Assembly (NCBI RefSeq): GCF_049671645.1
Contig: NZ_JBATVG010000023.1
Location: 1 to 64,000, forward strand
Direction: 5' to 3'
Length of the DNA stretch: 64,000 bases
DNA from: Castellaniella sp049671645
GTDB taxonomy: Bacteria; Pseudomonadota; Gammaproteobacteria; Burkholderiales; Burkholderiaceae_B
The notes below the pieces were generated by a model, which did not search any database, had not been told where the DNA came from, and saw only the letters and a program-made list of their open reading frames with translations. The translations under genes and the position numbers were made by a program. Positions 36,792 to 46,600 of the stretch are shown here, in pieces (the first letter of the stretch is position 1; each line of letters starts with the position of its first letter).

Positions 36792-37706
36792 ATGAAAGAA
36801 AACCTGACGATCGACAGCCTGAGAGTTTTTTGCGAAGCAGCCCAATACGAAAACTTCTCGCAAGCCGCCCGGATGATCGGCATCTCGCCCGCCTACGTGA
36901 CCAAGCACATCAAGCTGCTGGAATCGGAACTGGATACGCTGCTGTTCCACCGCACCACGCGTCAGGTCACGCTGACCGAACAAGGCGAACAGGCTTACGA
37001 CATGGCGCTGCGGATTCTTCAGGACGTTGAACATCTGCACGACCGCATGGCCCAATTCAAGGAGGCCCCAAAGGGCCTGCTGCGCATTTCAACCAGCATG
37101 GGGTTCGGGCGCCAGGTCGTCACGCCGGCGCTGGCCAGCTTTTCCCTGCGCTACCCCGCCATTCAGATCAAGCTGGACGTCCTGGACCAGCTGGTCAACA
37201 TGACCAAGGAACAATACGACCTGGACATCCGCATCGGGGACCTGATCGACCCCAACTACATTGCCCGCCCCCTGGCGGCCAACCACCGCATCCTGTGCGC
37301 CGCGCCCGCCTACCTGGAACGGCACGGCGCCCCTCGGAAACTGCGGGATCTGCCCGACCACAACTGCCTGATCGTGCGCGAGCGCGACCACCCGGTGGGC
37401 ATCTGGGCGCTGTCACGCAGAGACGTGACGACCAATGTGAAAGTCAGCGGTTCCTTGATCACCAACAACGGCGAAATCGCGCTGGCCTGGGCACTGGAAG
37501 GACACGGCATCATCCTGCGTTCCGTCTGGGACGCCCGCAAGCATCTCCAGACGGGCCAGCTAGTCCACCTGCTGCCAGGCTACCGCCAGGATGCCGGGAT
37601 CTGGGCCGTCTATCCCCAGCGGTTGGGCAACTCAGCGAAAATCAAGGTCTGCATCGAACACTTGCAGGCTTACTTTGCCGAACACGCGCCCGCCAGGGGC
37701 AGCTGA
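36792..37706 (+). CDS. LysR-family regulator of the amidase/TRAP operon
   Basis: The 304-aa protein has an N-terminal HTH (residues 6-65, FCEAAQYENFSQAARMIGI) and a substrate-binding domain (about 90-295). It resembles the DmlR/TtdR-type LysR group that controls D-malate and tartrate genes. It is divergent from the amidase-TRAP-dehydrogenase operon with 161 bases between starts, so local control of that operon is expected. Confidence 0.88.
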   Translation: MKENLTIDSLRVFCEAAQYENFSQAARMIGISPAYVTKHIKLLESELDTLLFHRTTRQVTLTEQGEQAYDMALRILQDVEHLHDRMAQFKEAPKGLLRISTSMGFGRQVVTPALASFSLRYPAIQIKLDVLDQLVNMTKEQYDLDIRIGDLIDPNYIARPLAANHRILCAAPAYLERHGAPRKLRDLPDHNCLIVRERDHPVGIWALSRRDVTTNVKVSGSLITNNGEIALAWALEGHGIILRSVWDARKHLQTGQLVHLLPGYRQDAGIWAVYPQRLGNSAKIKVCIEHLQAYFAEHAPARGS

Positions 37707-37748
37707 CGTTCCCGAACCCGCCGACCACAAGAATCGCATGCGCAGGCA

Positions 37749-38894
37749 TCAGGCCGCCGCGTGGCGGATTGCCGGGGGGCGGGCAATCTCCAGTTCGGAC
37801 AACCATCCCAGCTCCAGCAACGCGGCCCGGATGGCGGCCACAGCCTGACGGACCTCGGTCCGATCGATGGCGCCGATGCAGCCGACGCGGAAAGTTTCGG
37901 CCCGCGCCAGCTTGCCGGGATGCACAAGAAATCCCCGCGCCCGCACGGCTTCATAGAACCGCTTGAAATCATATTCCGGGTGGTCGGGAGCATGCCAGGT
38001 GACGATGACCGGCGCCTGGAAATCGGCCGCCAGGAACCGCCGCAGCCCCAGGTCTTCCAGACCCGCGCACAGGGTGGCGCAGTTGGCGGCATAGCGGGCC
38101 AACCGGGCGGGCTGCCCGCCCTCGTCACGATACTGATCCAGCGCGCTGGCAAACGCCGCCACCACATGGGTGGGCGGCGTGAAGCGCCACTGCCCGGTCC
38201 GTCGCAGATACCGGTACTGATCCACCAGATCCAGGGCCAGGGAATGGCTGTTGCCCTCCGCCGCCATCAGGGATTCATGGCGCACGATCACGAAACCCAC
38301 GCCGGGCACGCCTTCCAGGCATTGGTTGCTGGACGCGATCAAGGCATCGTAGGGCACGTCGCGGGCATCCAGCGGCAGGGCGCCAAAGGCGCTCATGGCA
38401 TCGACGATCAGGCGCCGGCCGGCTTGCGCCACCACGCGCGCGACGGCCGCCACCGGATTCAGGATGCCCGTACTGGTTTCGCACTGGACGATCCCGACGT
38501 GGGTAATGGTCGGGTCGGCGGCCAGCCGCGCAGCGACCTCCGCCGGATCGTGACGCACAGCCTCCGCCACCTCGTAGACCGCCACCCGGCGGCCGATGGC
38601 CCCGGCAATACGCGCCATACGCTTGCCGTAAGCGCCATTGACCAGCACCAGCAGCTTGCCGCCGCGCGGCACCAGATTGCCCACAGCCGCCTCGACGGCG
38701 AACGTCCCCGAGCCCTGCAAGGGCACACAGACGTGAGTGGCCTGCGCTCCGGCAATCGCCACCAACTGGCGGCAGACCTTGGCCGTCAGGGCATTGAAAG
38801 CGCCATCCCGCGAGCCCCAGTCGCTCAGCATGGCGGTCTTGGTGGCCAGGCTGGTGCCCAGCGGCCCGGGGGTCAGCACAATCGGTTCACGCAT
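37749..38894 (-). CDS. PhnW-like 2-aminoethylphosphonate aminotransferase homologue lacking the PLP lysine
   Basis: This 381-aa class V aminotransferase closely resembles PhnW (LLTPGPL-type start, LQGSGTFAVEA, CETSTGILNP, IVDAMSAFGALP, GVPGVGFVIVRH, WRFTPPTHVV, FRVGCIGAID). The PLP-binding Asp (D165) and the conserved Arg in FRVG are present. The Schiff-base Lys (K194 of Salmonella PhnW, in SSANKCIQGVPG) aligns with Q191 in ASSNQCLEGVPG; the codon CAA at 38322-38324 is one base from AAA. If real, it would not be an ordinary transaminase. The ATG at 38894 was chosen by similarity. No other phosphonate gene is nearby. A base-calling error cannot be excluded. Confidence 0.8.
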   Translation of the reverse strand: MREPIVLTPGPLGTSLATKTAMLSDWGSRDGAFNALTAKVCRQLVAIAGAQATHVCVPLQGSGTFAVEAAVGNLVPRGGKLLVLVNGAYGKRMARIAGAIGRRVAVYEVAEAVRHDPAEVAARLAADPTITHVGIVQCETSTGILNPVAAVARVVAQAGRRLIVDAMSAFGALPLDARDVPYDALIASSNQCLEGVPGVGFVIVRHESLMAAEGNSHSLALDLVDQYRYLRRTGQWRFTPPTHVVAAFASALDQYRDEGGQPARLARYAANCATLCAGLEDLGLRRFLAADFQAPVIVTWHAPDHPEYDFKRFYEAVRARGFLVHPGKLARAETFRVGCIGAIDRTEVRQAVAAIRAALLELGWLSELEIARPPAIRHAAA

Positions 38895-39078
38895 GGCATT
38901 CGATCCAGATCTCAATAGTCATCTCGCATAAAGGCCTGCATCGGGCGCTCGGGACCGGCGCCGCCACCGGCCGGTCGGGCCGGTTCGAGCAGGTTGCGGG
39001 AAGGATTCTAGGGATCGAATGTGACAGGCTTGTGAAAAGAGCCGGACAGGGCGCGCGGGCATGGAATCGCAGCCGCGA

Positions 39079-39101
39079 TTTATATGCCGCTTTTATACCC
39101 G
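39079..39101 (+). promoter_or_regulatory. Tandem TTTATA repeats, candidate KdpE-binding site
   Basis: TTTATATGCC (39079-39088) and TTTATACCCG (39092-39101) form an imperfect direct repeat of 13-base period, 70 bases before kdpF. The E. coli KdpE site is also built of T-rich/TTTATA repeats ahead of kdpF. The location fits control by the KdpDE pair encoded in the same operon. Confidence 0.45.
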
Positions 39102-39170
39102 CGCATAGAAATACAACACCGATTTTACGCACCGCTCCCTAGACTTTGAAGCGTCAACCAGGAGCCCACC

Positions 39171-39266
39171 ATGAGCGTCAACACACTGAACATCCTGATC
39201 GGCGCCGTATCCCTCGGATTGTGCGTCTACCTGTTCTTCGCCCTGATCCGGCCCGAAAAATTCTGA
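39171..39266 (+). CDS. kdpF: KdpF, small subunit of the potassium-transporting ATPase
   Basis: This 31-aa single-helix peptide has the KdpF pattern: a hydrophobic helix ending YLFFALIRPEKF. It is preceded by AGGAG at 39160-39164 and begins the operon. KdpF stabilises the KdpFABC complex in the membrane. Confidence 0.9.
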   Translation: MSVNTLNILIGAVSLGLCVYLFFALIRPEKF

Positions 39267-39304
39267 CCGCCGGACCGCGGCCACCACATCGTTGAGGAAG
39301 CCCC

Positions 39305-39388
39305 ATGGGCGATCTTTTATTCGTCGCTGTGACGCTCATCTCGTTCGGGCTGATCGCGGGCTTCATCATCGGCCTCGAGCACATCTGA
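39305..39388 (+). CDS. 27-residue membrane peptide between kdpF and kdpA
   Basis: The reading frame MGDLLFVAVTLISFGLIAG continues FIIGLEHI and stops at 39388. It is one hydrophobic helix with an acidic/His C-terminus. A strong GAGGAAG at 39294-39300 lies at ideal spacing, and the frame fills the gap between kdpF and kdpA. Its position and ribosome-binding site argue that it is translated. It is not KdpF, which is complete upstream, and may be a second accessory peptide of the Kdp complex. Confidence 0.65.
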   Translation: MGDLLFVAVTLISFGLIAGFIIGLEHI

Positions 39389-39399
39389 CAGGGACCGAC

Positions 39400-41103
39400 A
39401 TGATCGACGCCATCATGCAGTTCGCCATCGTCCTGGCAATCATGGCCGTCCTGGCCATAGTCCTGGGCACATGGATGGCACGCCTCTTCACCGCCCCGAC
39501 GCACTGGCTCATCGAGCGCGGGACCTATCGCGCGCTCGGCGTGGACCCCGCCGAGAAAATGACGTGGCGGCGCTACGGCATGGCGCTGCTGCTCAGCAAC
39601 GCCGCCATGATGCTGCTGGGCTATCTGTTCCTGCGCCTGCAGCAGTACCTACCCGGAGACCCCCTGGCCCGCGCGTCCCAACCACCCGATCTGGCATTCA
39701 ACACGGCGGTCTCATTCATCACCAATACGAACTGGCAGGCCTACGCGGGCGAATCGAGCCTGTCCAATTTTTCCCAGATGGCGGTCATCACCTTCCTGAT
39801 GACCGCCGGCGCGGCCACCGGCATCGCCGCCGCGGGCGGCTTCATCCGGGGACTGAGCCGCCGGGAGACGGCGGACATCGGCAACTACTGGGTCGATTTC
39901 ACCCGGGTGATCTACCGCCTGCTGCTGCCCCTGTGCTTCGCCCTGGCGCTGATCTACGTCTGGCAAGGCGTCCCGCAGACACTGGGCGCCGATGTCATCG
40001 CAACCACGCTCGAAGGCGCCCGGCAGCAGATCATCACGGGCCCGGTCGCCAGTCTGGAAGCCATCAAGCACATCGGCACCAACGGGGGCGGGTTCTTTTC
40101 GATGAACGCGGCGCACCCCTTCGAGAACCCGACCCCGCTGACCAACACACTGCATATTCTCGCCATGCTGCTGATCCCATCGGCGCTGACCTGTACTTTC
40201 GGCCTCGTGACGCTGCGCCGCCGCCAGGGCTGGGCATTCTTCGCTGCATGCCTGATCATGTTCGCGGGATTCCTCGCGGTGGTCTACAGCGCGGAACAGG
40301 CCGGCAACCCGCTGCTGGCGGCCACAGGCATCGGTCAAACCCAGACCGCCCTGCAGGCCGGCGGCAATATGGAAGGCAAGGAGCTGCGCTTCGGCATCGC
40401 GCAGACCAGTCTGTTCGTGACGGCCACGACCGCCACCACCACGGGCTCCGTGGATGCCATGCATGACTCCCTGACCCCCCTGGGCGGGCTGGCGCCGCTG
40501 TCCCAGATGATGCTCAACAGCGGCTTCGGCGGCGACGGCGTCGGGCTCATCAACCTGATCGCCTACGCGATCCTGACCGTATTCCTCGCGGGCATGATGA
40601 TCGGCCGGACTCCGGAATTCCTGGGTCGGAAGATCGAAGCCAGGGAGATGAAGTGCGTCATGCTCGCCATGCTGGTCCACGCATTCTGCATTCTGGGATT
40701 CACGGCCATCGCCTGCCTCATGCCCTCCACCCTCGCCAGCCTGTCCAACCTGGGACCGCACGGCTTCAGCGAAGTGCTGTATGCCTACGCCTCGGGCACA
40801 GCCAATAACGGATCGGCCTTCGCCGGCCTGAATGCCGATACGCCATTCTTCAACACCACGATCGGGCTTGCCATGCTGGCGGGCCGCTACCTGACTTTAT
40901 TGCCCATGCTGGCGGTCGCCGGGGCGCTGGCCGCCAAGAAGAACATCCCGGAAGGTCCCGGCACCCTGCCGACCGCGACCCCGCTGTTCACCGGGCTGCT
41001 GGTCTTCGTGTCGTTAACCGTCGGCGGACTGACCTTCCTGCCCTCCCTGGCGCTAGGCCCCATCGCCGAACAGTTGCTGATGCTGACGGGCAAGACCTTC
41101 TGA
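39400..41103 (+). CDS. kdpA: KdpA, potassium-binding channel subunit
   Basis: The 567-aa membrane protein has the KdpA selectivity-filter segments (NTAVSFITNTNWQAY, IGTNGGGFFSMNAAHPFENPT, GSVDAMHDSLTPLGG, GTANNGSAFAGLNADTPF). It binds potassium at the periplasmic side and passes it inward in the KdpFABC complex. The ATG at 39400 was chosen because AGGGA precedes it and KdpA similarity starts there. A longer frame from 39292 would overlap the 27-aa peptide. KdpC, not KdpB, follows 12 bases later. Confidence 0.96.
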   Translation: MIDAIMQFAIVLAIMAVLAIVLGTWMARLFTAPTHWLIERGTYRALGVDPAEKMTWRRYGMALLLSNAAMMLLGYLFLRLQQYLPGDPLARASQPPDLAFNTAVSFITNTNWQAYAGESSLSNFSQMAVITFLMTAGAATGIAAAGGFIRGLSRRETADIGNYWVDFTRVIYRLLLPLCFALALIYVWQGVPQTLGADVIATTLEGARQQIITGPVASLEAIKHIGTNGGGFFSMNAAHPFENPTPLTNTLHILAMLLIPSALTCTFGLVTLRRRQGWAFFAACLIMFAGFLAVVYSAEQAGNPLLAATGIGQTQTALQAGGNMEGKELRFGIAQTSLFVTATTATTTGSVDAMHDSLTPLGGLAPLSQMMLNSGFGGDGVGLINLIAYAILTVFLAGMMIGRTPEFLGRKIEAREMKCVMLAMLVHAFCILGFTAIACLMPSTLASLSNLGPHGFSEVLYAYASGTANNGSAFAGLNADTPFFNTTIGLAMLAGRYLTLLPMLAVAGALAAKKNIPEGPGTLPTATPLFTGLLVFVSLTVGGLTFLPSLALGPIAEQLLMLTGKTF

Positions 41104-41115
41104 AAAGGCCGACAC

Positions 41116-41790
41116 ATGAACCACACGACAACGAAAGCAGCCGGCGCGACATCCTCCGCATATCGGGGCATCCTCCGCCCCGCTCTGTCATCCGCCGTGT
41201 TCTTCATGGTGGTCACGGGCATCGCCTATCCCCTGGTGACGACGGAGGTCGCTCAGGCCCTATTCCCCGGACAGGCCCAAGGCAGCCTGATCAAACAGGA
41301 CGGCAGGCCGCTGGGATCCCGCCTGGTCGGACAGTCTTTCATCCGCCCGGAATACTTCCACGGCCGACCCAGCGTCACCCTGGGCGCAGACCCGGCCAAG
41401 CCGGCGCGGATGACCGGCCAACCCTACAACGCCGCAGCCAGCAACGCCAGCAATCTGGGAGCACTGAACAACACGCTGCTCACCGACGTGGCCGCCAGAG
41501 CCGCGGCCTATCGTCGGGAGAACGGCCTGCCCGCGACGGCGATCGTGCCGGTGGATGCCGTCACGGCCTCGGCATCCGGACTGGACCCGGACATTTCGCC
41601 CGCCAATGCGCGGCTGCAGGTCGCACGCGTCGCCAAGGCCCGCGCGCTCCCCGAGCGGGAAGTCCTTGCCCTCATGCAACGGCACGTCGCCGCGCGCCAG
41701 ATAGGGGTGCTGGGCGAACCGCGCATCAACGTCCTTGAACTGAACATCGCCCTGGATGAGGCCTGGCCATCCACCCGGGCGCCACACTGA
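41116..41790 (+). CDS. kdpC: KdpC, accessory subunit of the potassium-transporting ATPase
   Basis: The 224-aa protein has one N-terminal helix (about 24-42) and the KdpC body. The body includes GSRLVGQSFIRPEYFHGRPS, YNAAASNASNLG, SASGLDPDISPANA, QVARVAKAR and NVLELNIALD. It raises the affinity of the complex for ATP. It lies between kdpA and kdpB here, whereas it follows kdpB in the usual operon. Confidence 0.95.
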   Translation: MNHTTTKAAGATSSAYRGILRPALSSAVFFMVVTGIAYPLVTTEVAQALFPGQAQGSLIKQDGRPLGSRLVGQSFIRPEYFHGRPSVTLGADPAKPARMTGQPYNAAASNASNLGALNNTLLTDVAARAAAYRRENGLPATAIVPVDAVTASASGLDPDISPANARLQVARVAKARALPEREVLALMQRHVAARQIGVLGEPRINVLELNIALDEAWPSTRAPH

Positions 41791-41804
41791 TCGCAGGTAT
41801 CGCC

Positions 41805-43886
41805 ATGTCGCGCGCAGAAATCATTACACAGCAAGCACAACGTCCGAACGACGCCTCCGGGCCGATTCCCTGGACATCGATCGCCGCCGAGGCGCTGCGC
41901 AAGCTGGCCCCCCGGACGCAGATGAAGAATCCGGTGATGTTCGTCGTGTACCTCGGCAGCATCATCACGACACTGCTCTGGATCCAGGCCTTGTCGGGCG
42001 GGGGCGATGCGCCTGCGGGCTTCATCCTGGCCATTGCCGCCTGGCTCTGGTTCACTGTCCTGTTCGCCAACGGCGCCGAGGCGCTGGCAGAGGGGCGCGG
42101 CAAGGCACATGCGGAGGCCCTGCGCGCCACCCGCCAGACCGTCAAGGCCCGCGTGCTGCGGGAACCCTCGACCGACAGCGCCGTCTGGTACGCCCCCAGC
42201 AACGAACTGCCTATCGGGGCATACGTGCGGATCAACGCGGGCGAGATCATCCCGGCCGACGGAGAAGTGACCGCGGGTGCGGCCTCTGTGGACGAATCGG
42301 CCATCACGGGCGAGTCGGCGCCGGTGATCCGCGAATCGGGCGGAGATTTCAGTACCGTGACAGGCGGCACACGCGTGCTGTCGGACTGGATCATCGTGCG
42401 CGTCACCGCCAGGCCGGGGGAAGCCTTCCTGGACCGGATGATCGCCATGGTCGAGGGCGCGAAACGCGGCAAGACGCCCAATGAGATCGCCCTGACGATC
42501 CTGCTGGTGGCCCTGACCCTGATCTTTCTGCTGGTGTGCGCCACACTGCTGCCATTTTCCGGCTTCAGCGCGCTGCTGAACGGCACGGGCCGCAGCGCCA
42601 GCCTGACGGTCTTGATCGCGTTGCTGGTCTGCCTGATCCCGACCACCATCGGAGCGCTGCTGTCGGCCATCGGCATCGCGGGCATGGGCCGCATGATGCG
42701 GGCCAACGTCCTGGCCACGTCCGGACGCGCGATCGAGGCTGCGGGAGACGTCGATGTTCTGCTGCTGGACAAGACCGGCACGATCACCCTGGGCAACCGC
42801 GAGGCGACCCATTTCCATCCGGCCGCCGGCGTGTCCGAGCGCGCACTGGCCGACGCCGCGCAACAAGCGTCCCTGGCGGACAAAACCCCCGAAGGCCGGT
42901 CCATCGTCATCCTGGCCAAGAAAATGTTCGGCATGCGCGAACGGGCGCTGCGGGACGCCCAAGTCATCGCCTTCAGCGCACGGACCCGCATGAGCGGCCT
43001 GGACATCGACGGGCGCCAGCTGCGCAAAGGCGCCGCGTCCGCGATCCAGTCCCACGTCGAGCAACTGGGCGGGGAATTCCCCGACGAAGTCGCCCGGACG
43101 GTCGCCGACATCGCCCGCAATGGCGGCACGCCGCTGGCCGTCGCCGAAGGCGCCCGCGTCCTGGGCGTCGTGGAATTGAAGGACATCATCAAAGGCGGCA
43201 TCAGGGAACGCTTCGCCGAATTGCGCGGCATGGGCATCAGGACCGTCATGATCACGGGTGACAACAAACTCACCGCGGCGGCCATCGCCGCCGAAGCGGG
43301 CGTGGACGACTACCTGGCCGAAGCAACGCCGGAAGACAAGCTTCGGCTCATCCGCCAGTACCAGGCCGAAGGCCGGCTGGTCGCCATGACGGGAGACGGC
43401 ACCAACGACGCCCCGGCCCTGGCCCAGGCGGACGTGGCCGTCGCCATGAACACCGGCACCCAAGCGGCCAAGGAAGCCGGCAACATGGTCGATCTGGACA
43501 GCAACCCCACGAAGCTGTTGCGAGTCGTTGAAGTCGGCAAGCAGATGATCATGACGCGCGGCGCGCTGACGACGTTCAGCGTCGCCAACGATCTGGCGAA
43601 ATATTTCGCCATCGTCCCGGCCGCCTTCGTCGCCACGTATCCAGCCCTGGAGGCGTTGAACATCATGCGCCTGCACAGTCCGGCTTCCGCCATCCTGTCG
43701 GCCGTGGTCTTCAATGCATTGATCATCGTCGCCCTCATCCCGCTGGCCTTGCGCGGCGTCAAGTACCGGGCCGAGCCCGCCAGCAGGTTGCTGACGCGCA
43801 ACCTGCTGATCTACGGATTGGGAGGACTGATCGCCCCGTTCATCGGCATCAAGCTGATCGATCTGCTGCTGACCCCCTTTTTCTGA
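41805..43886 (+). CDS. kdpB: KdpB, P-type ATPase subunit
   Basis: The 693-aa catalytic subunit has the actuator motif TGES (168-171, with the Ser that is phosphorylated for inhibition in E. coli). The phosphorylation Asp D322 is in LDKTGTITLG, and the KGAAS nucleotide-binding motif and hinge motif TGDGTNDAPAL follow. It drives potassium uptake by ATP hydrolysis. It lies 14 bases after kdpC and 56 bases before kdpD. Confidence 0.97.
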   Translation: MSRAEIITQQAQRPNDASGPIPWTSIAAEALRKLAPRTQMKNPVMFVVYLGSIITTLLWIQALSGGGDAPAGFILAIAAWLWFTVLFANGAEALAEGRGKAHAEALRATRQTVKARVLREPSTDSAVWYAPSNELPIGAYVRINAGEIIPADGEVTAGAASVDESAITGESAPVIRESGGDFSTVTGGTRVLSDWIIVRVTARPGEAFLDRMIAMVEGAKRGKTPNEIALTILLVALTLIFLLVCATLLPFSGFSALLNGTGRSASLTVLIALLVCLIPTTIGALLSAIGIAGMGRMMRANVLATSGRAIEAAGDVDVLLLDKTGTITLGNREATHFHPAAGVSERALADAAQQASLADKTPEGRSIVILAKKMFGMRERALRDAQVIAFSARTRMSGLDIDGRQLRKGAASAIQSHVEQLGGEFPDEVARTVADIARNGGTPLAVAEGARVLGVVELKDIIKGGIRERFAELRGMGIRTVMITGDNKLTAAAIAAEAGVDDYLAEATPEDKLRLIRQYQAEGRLVAMTGDGTNDAPALAQADVAVAMNTGTQAAKEAGNMVDLDSNPTKLLRVVEVGKQMIMTRGALTTFSVANDLAKYFAIVPAAFVATYPALEALNIMRLHSPASAILSAVVFNALIIVALIPLALRGVKYRAEPASRLLTRNLLIYGLGGLIAPFIGIKLIDLLLTPFF

Positions 43887-43942
43887 GACCGGCGTAACAT
43901 GATCTTTATCTTTCCCAGCCTGTTGCCACAGGACAGCACACC

Positions 43943-46600
43943 ATGGAAGACCGCCCCAATCCCGACGAGCTCCTCCAGGTCGTAGGCAGCAACCCGCAGC
44001 GGCATCGCGGCCAATTGAAGATTTTCTTCGGGGCCTGCGCGGGCGTGGGCAAGACCTATGCCATGCTGCAGGCCGCCCACCAACGACACGCCGAAGGCGG
44101 CCTGGTCGCCATCGGCATCGTCGAGACTCACGGCCGCCAGGATACTCAGGCGCTGACCGAAGGACTCGCCTGCTTGCCGCCCAGAGAGGTCCGCGCCGCC
44201 GGACGGCTCGCGTCGGAATTCGATCTGGACGCCGCCCTGGCATCCGAATACCAGTTGCTGGTCGTCGACGAACTGGCGCACTCCAACCTGCCCGGAAGCC
44301 GCCACGCCAAACGCTGGCAGGACGTCGAGGAACTCCTGGATGCCGGCTTCGACGTCTACACGGCGCTCAACGTCCAGCATCTGGACAGCCTCAACGACAT
44401 CGTCAGCGGCATCGCGGGCATCCGGATCCGCGAAACGGTGCCCGATCATTTCTTCGACCAGGCGACCGACGTCGTGCTGGTCGATCTGCCGACCGACGAT
44501 CTGCTGGCGCGCCTGGATGCCGGGAAAGTGTATCTGCCTTCCTCCATCGCGGCGGCGCGGCAGCATTTCTTCCGGCGCGGCAATCTGACTGCGTTACGCG
44601 AACTGGCCCTGCGCCGCGTGGCGGACCTGGTCAATGCGGATGTGCGCAGCTACCGGATTTCACATGCGATCCACACGGTCTGGCCGACCCGCGATCTCCT
44701 GATGGTCTGCGTCGGCGCGCGCCGGTCGCAGGAATCCCTCATCCGCGAGGGCGCCCGCCTGGCCCAGCGCCTGCAGACGCACTGGATTGCCGTCCATATC
44801 AGCCAACCCTGGGAGAGCACCGACACCCAGGCCCAGGAAGCACTGCTGCACCTGGCATCCTGCGCCCGACAAGCGGGCATCGAACTCGTCAGCGCGCCCG
44901 GACAAGAACTCGCGCCATCGATCCTGGACTACGCCCGGCAGTACAACGCAACCCTGCTGATCCTCGGTAATGCGGCGACACGCCCCTCCCTGCCGCTGCG
45001 GCCCCGGCTGACGGAAAGAATCGCGCGCGCGGACCCGGAAATCGGACTGATATTGCTGCGCACCGAACCAGAGCGCCGGCCCCGGCGGCCCGCGGCGCGC
45101 AACGGCCTGCCGCGCCCCGCCGCCGCGTTGGCGCTGGCGACCATCATCTGCTGTCTGGCCGCGGGACTGGCCAACGGCCTGCTGCGAGTCTTCGACCTGT
45201 CCAACGTGGTCATGCTGTTTCTGATCACCGTGGTATTCATCGCCCTGAAACTGGGGCGCCTGGCGGGGGCCTGGGCTTCGATACTCTGCGTCGCTTTCTT
45301 CGACTTCTTTTTCGTCCCGCCACAGTTCTCCTTTTCCGTCAGCGACACACAATACATCTTCACATTCGGCGTGATGCTGGCCGTCGCCCTCATCATCGGA
45401 CAGCTCGCAGCCAAGCTGCGCGCCGAGGCCAAGGCCGCCCAGGACGGCGAACGGCGCGCGTCCACGCTGGTGCGCGTGACGCGCGGGCTGGCGGGCGCCA
45501 TCATGGTCGACCAGATCATCGCCATCTGCCGGGATATGATCGGCCCGCTCTTCAACATGCAGGCGCTTCTGCTCCTGCCCGGGGGCAACGGGCAATTGCT
45601 GGCCGCTCCCCTCCCCGGCGGGGTCGATCTCTCGGTTGCGCAATGGTGCTTCGATCACACCGAGGCGGCCGGTCACGGCACCCAGACACTGAACGCGGCT
45701 CCCGCGCTGTATCTGCCCCTCAAGGGTCCGATGGCGCCCCGTGGCGTGCTGGCGATGCTGCCGGCCAGTCCATCCGTCCCGACCGCGCCCGACGACCGCC
45801 GCCTGCTGGAGGCTTGCTGCGCGGCCATCGCGCAAGCCCTGGAACGCATTCACTACGTCGACGTCGCCCAGGACACGATCATGCGCATGGAAGGCGAGAA
45901 AATGCGCAACACTTTGCTGTCCTCCGTGTCCCACGATCTCAGGACGCCGCTGACCGCCATCCGCGGCCTGGCCGAAACGCTGGAACACCCGGCGGATCTG
46001 GGAGACGCGGAACGCCGGGACATCGCCCGATCCATCCGGGTCGAATCGGACGAACTGCGACGCCTGGTGTCCAATCTGCTCGATCTGGCCCGCATGCAAA
46101 GCGAGGGCGTCACCCTGCACAAAGAATGGCATTCCCTATGCGACATCGTGGGCAGCGCGCTGGCGCGGTCCTCCTCCGTGCTCCACCCCAGGGTCGTCAC
46201 TACCCACCTGCCCCACGACCTGCCGCTCGTCGAAGTCGACGCGGCGCTGATCGAGCGCGTGCTGGGCAATCTGTTCGACAATGCCGCCAAATACACACCG
46301 GCAACCAGCACCATCGCCATTCGCAGCCGACACACGGACACCACCATCGTCCTGCTGATCGAGGACGACGGCCCCGGATTCCCATGCGACGACCCGGAAA
46401 CCCTGTTCGAATCCTTCGCCCGAGGGCGCAAGGAATCCTCCATCGCCGGCGTCGGACTGGGCCTGGCGCTCTGCCGCCAGATCATCGGCGCGCACGGCGG
46501 CACCATCACCGCCAGATCCCGTCTCCCCCGAGGCGCCATCTTCGACATCCACCTGCCCCTGCGCCCCGCGCCCGGCATCGACAATGAAAGCCAGGCATGA
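43943..46600 (+). CDS. kdpD: KdpD, sensor histidine kinase for potassium limitation
   Basis: The 885-aa membrane kinase (E. coli KdpD is 894) has an N-terminal KdpD domain with Walker A ACAGVGKTYAM and a UspA-like domain (about 235-360). Four closely spaced membrane helices (about 390-490) and a GAF-like region follow. The HisKA domain has phospho-acceptor H664 in SVSHDLRTPLTAIRGLAE, and the HATPase has N-box LFDNAAKY and G-box DDGPGF/GVGLGLALC. It phosphorylates KdpE when potassium or turgor is limiting. Its stop overlaps the kdpE start. Confidence 0.96.
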   Translation: MEDRPNPDELLQVVGSNPQRHRGQLKIFFGACAGVGKTYAMLQAAHQRHAEGGLVAIGIVETHGRQDTQALTEGLACLPPREVRAAGRLASEFDLDAALASEYQLLVVDELAHSNLPGSRHAKRWQDVEELLDAGFDVYTALNVQHLDSLNDIVSGIAGIRIRETVPDHFFDQATDVVLVDLPTDDLLARLDAGKVYLPSSIAAARQHFFRRGNLTALRELALRRVADLVNADVRSYRISHAIHTVWPTRDLLMVCVGARRSQESLIREGARLAQRLQTHWIAVHISQPWESTDTQAQEALLHLASCARQAGIELVSAPGQELAPSILDYARQYNATLLILGNAATRPSLPLRPRLTERIARADPEIGLILLRTEPERRPRRPAARNGLPRPAAALALATIICCLAAGLANGLLRVFDLSNVVMLFLITVVFIALKLGRLAGAWASILCVAFFDFFFVPPQFSFSVSDTQYIFTFGVMLAVALIIGQLAAKLRAEAKAAQDGERRASTLVRVTRGLAGAIMVDQIIAICRDMIGPLFNMQALLLLPGGNGQLLAAPLPGGVDLSVAQWCFDHTEAAGHGTQTLNAAPALYLPLKGPMAPRGVLAMLPASPSVPTAPDDRRLLEACCAAIAQALERIHYVDVAQDTIMRMEGEKMRNTLLSSVSHDLRTPLTAIRGLAETLEHPADLGDAERRDIARSIRVESDELRRLVSNLLDLARMQSEGVTLHKEWHSLCDIVGSALARSSSVLHPRVVTTHLPHDLPLVEVDAALIERVLGNLFDNAAKYTPATSTIAIRSRHTDTTIVLLIEDDGPGFPCDDPETLFESFARGRKESSIAGVGLGLALCRQIIGAHGGTITARSRLPRGAIFDIHLPLRPAPGIDNESQA

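Noticed and set aside
41508..44243. A 911-codon minus-strand frame opposite kdpC, kdpB and the start of kdpD
   Set aside because: Low-complexity Arg/Gly/Asp-rich shadow of well-defined kdp genes.
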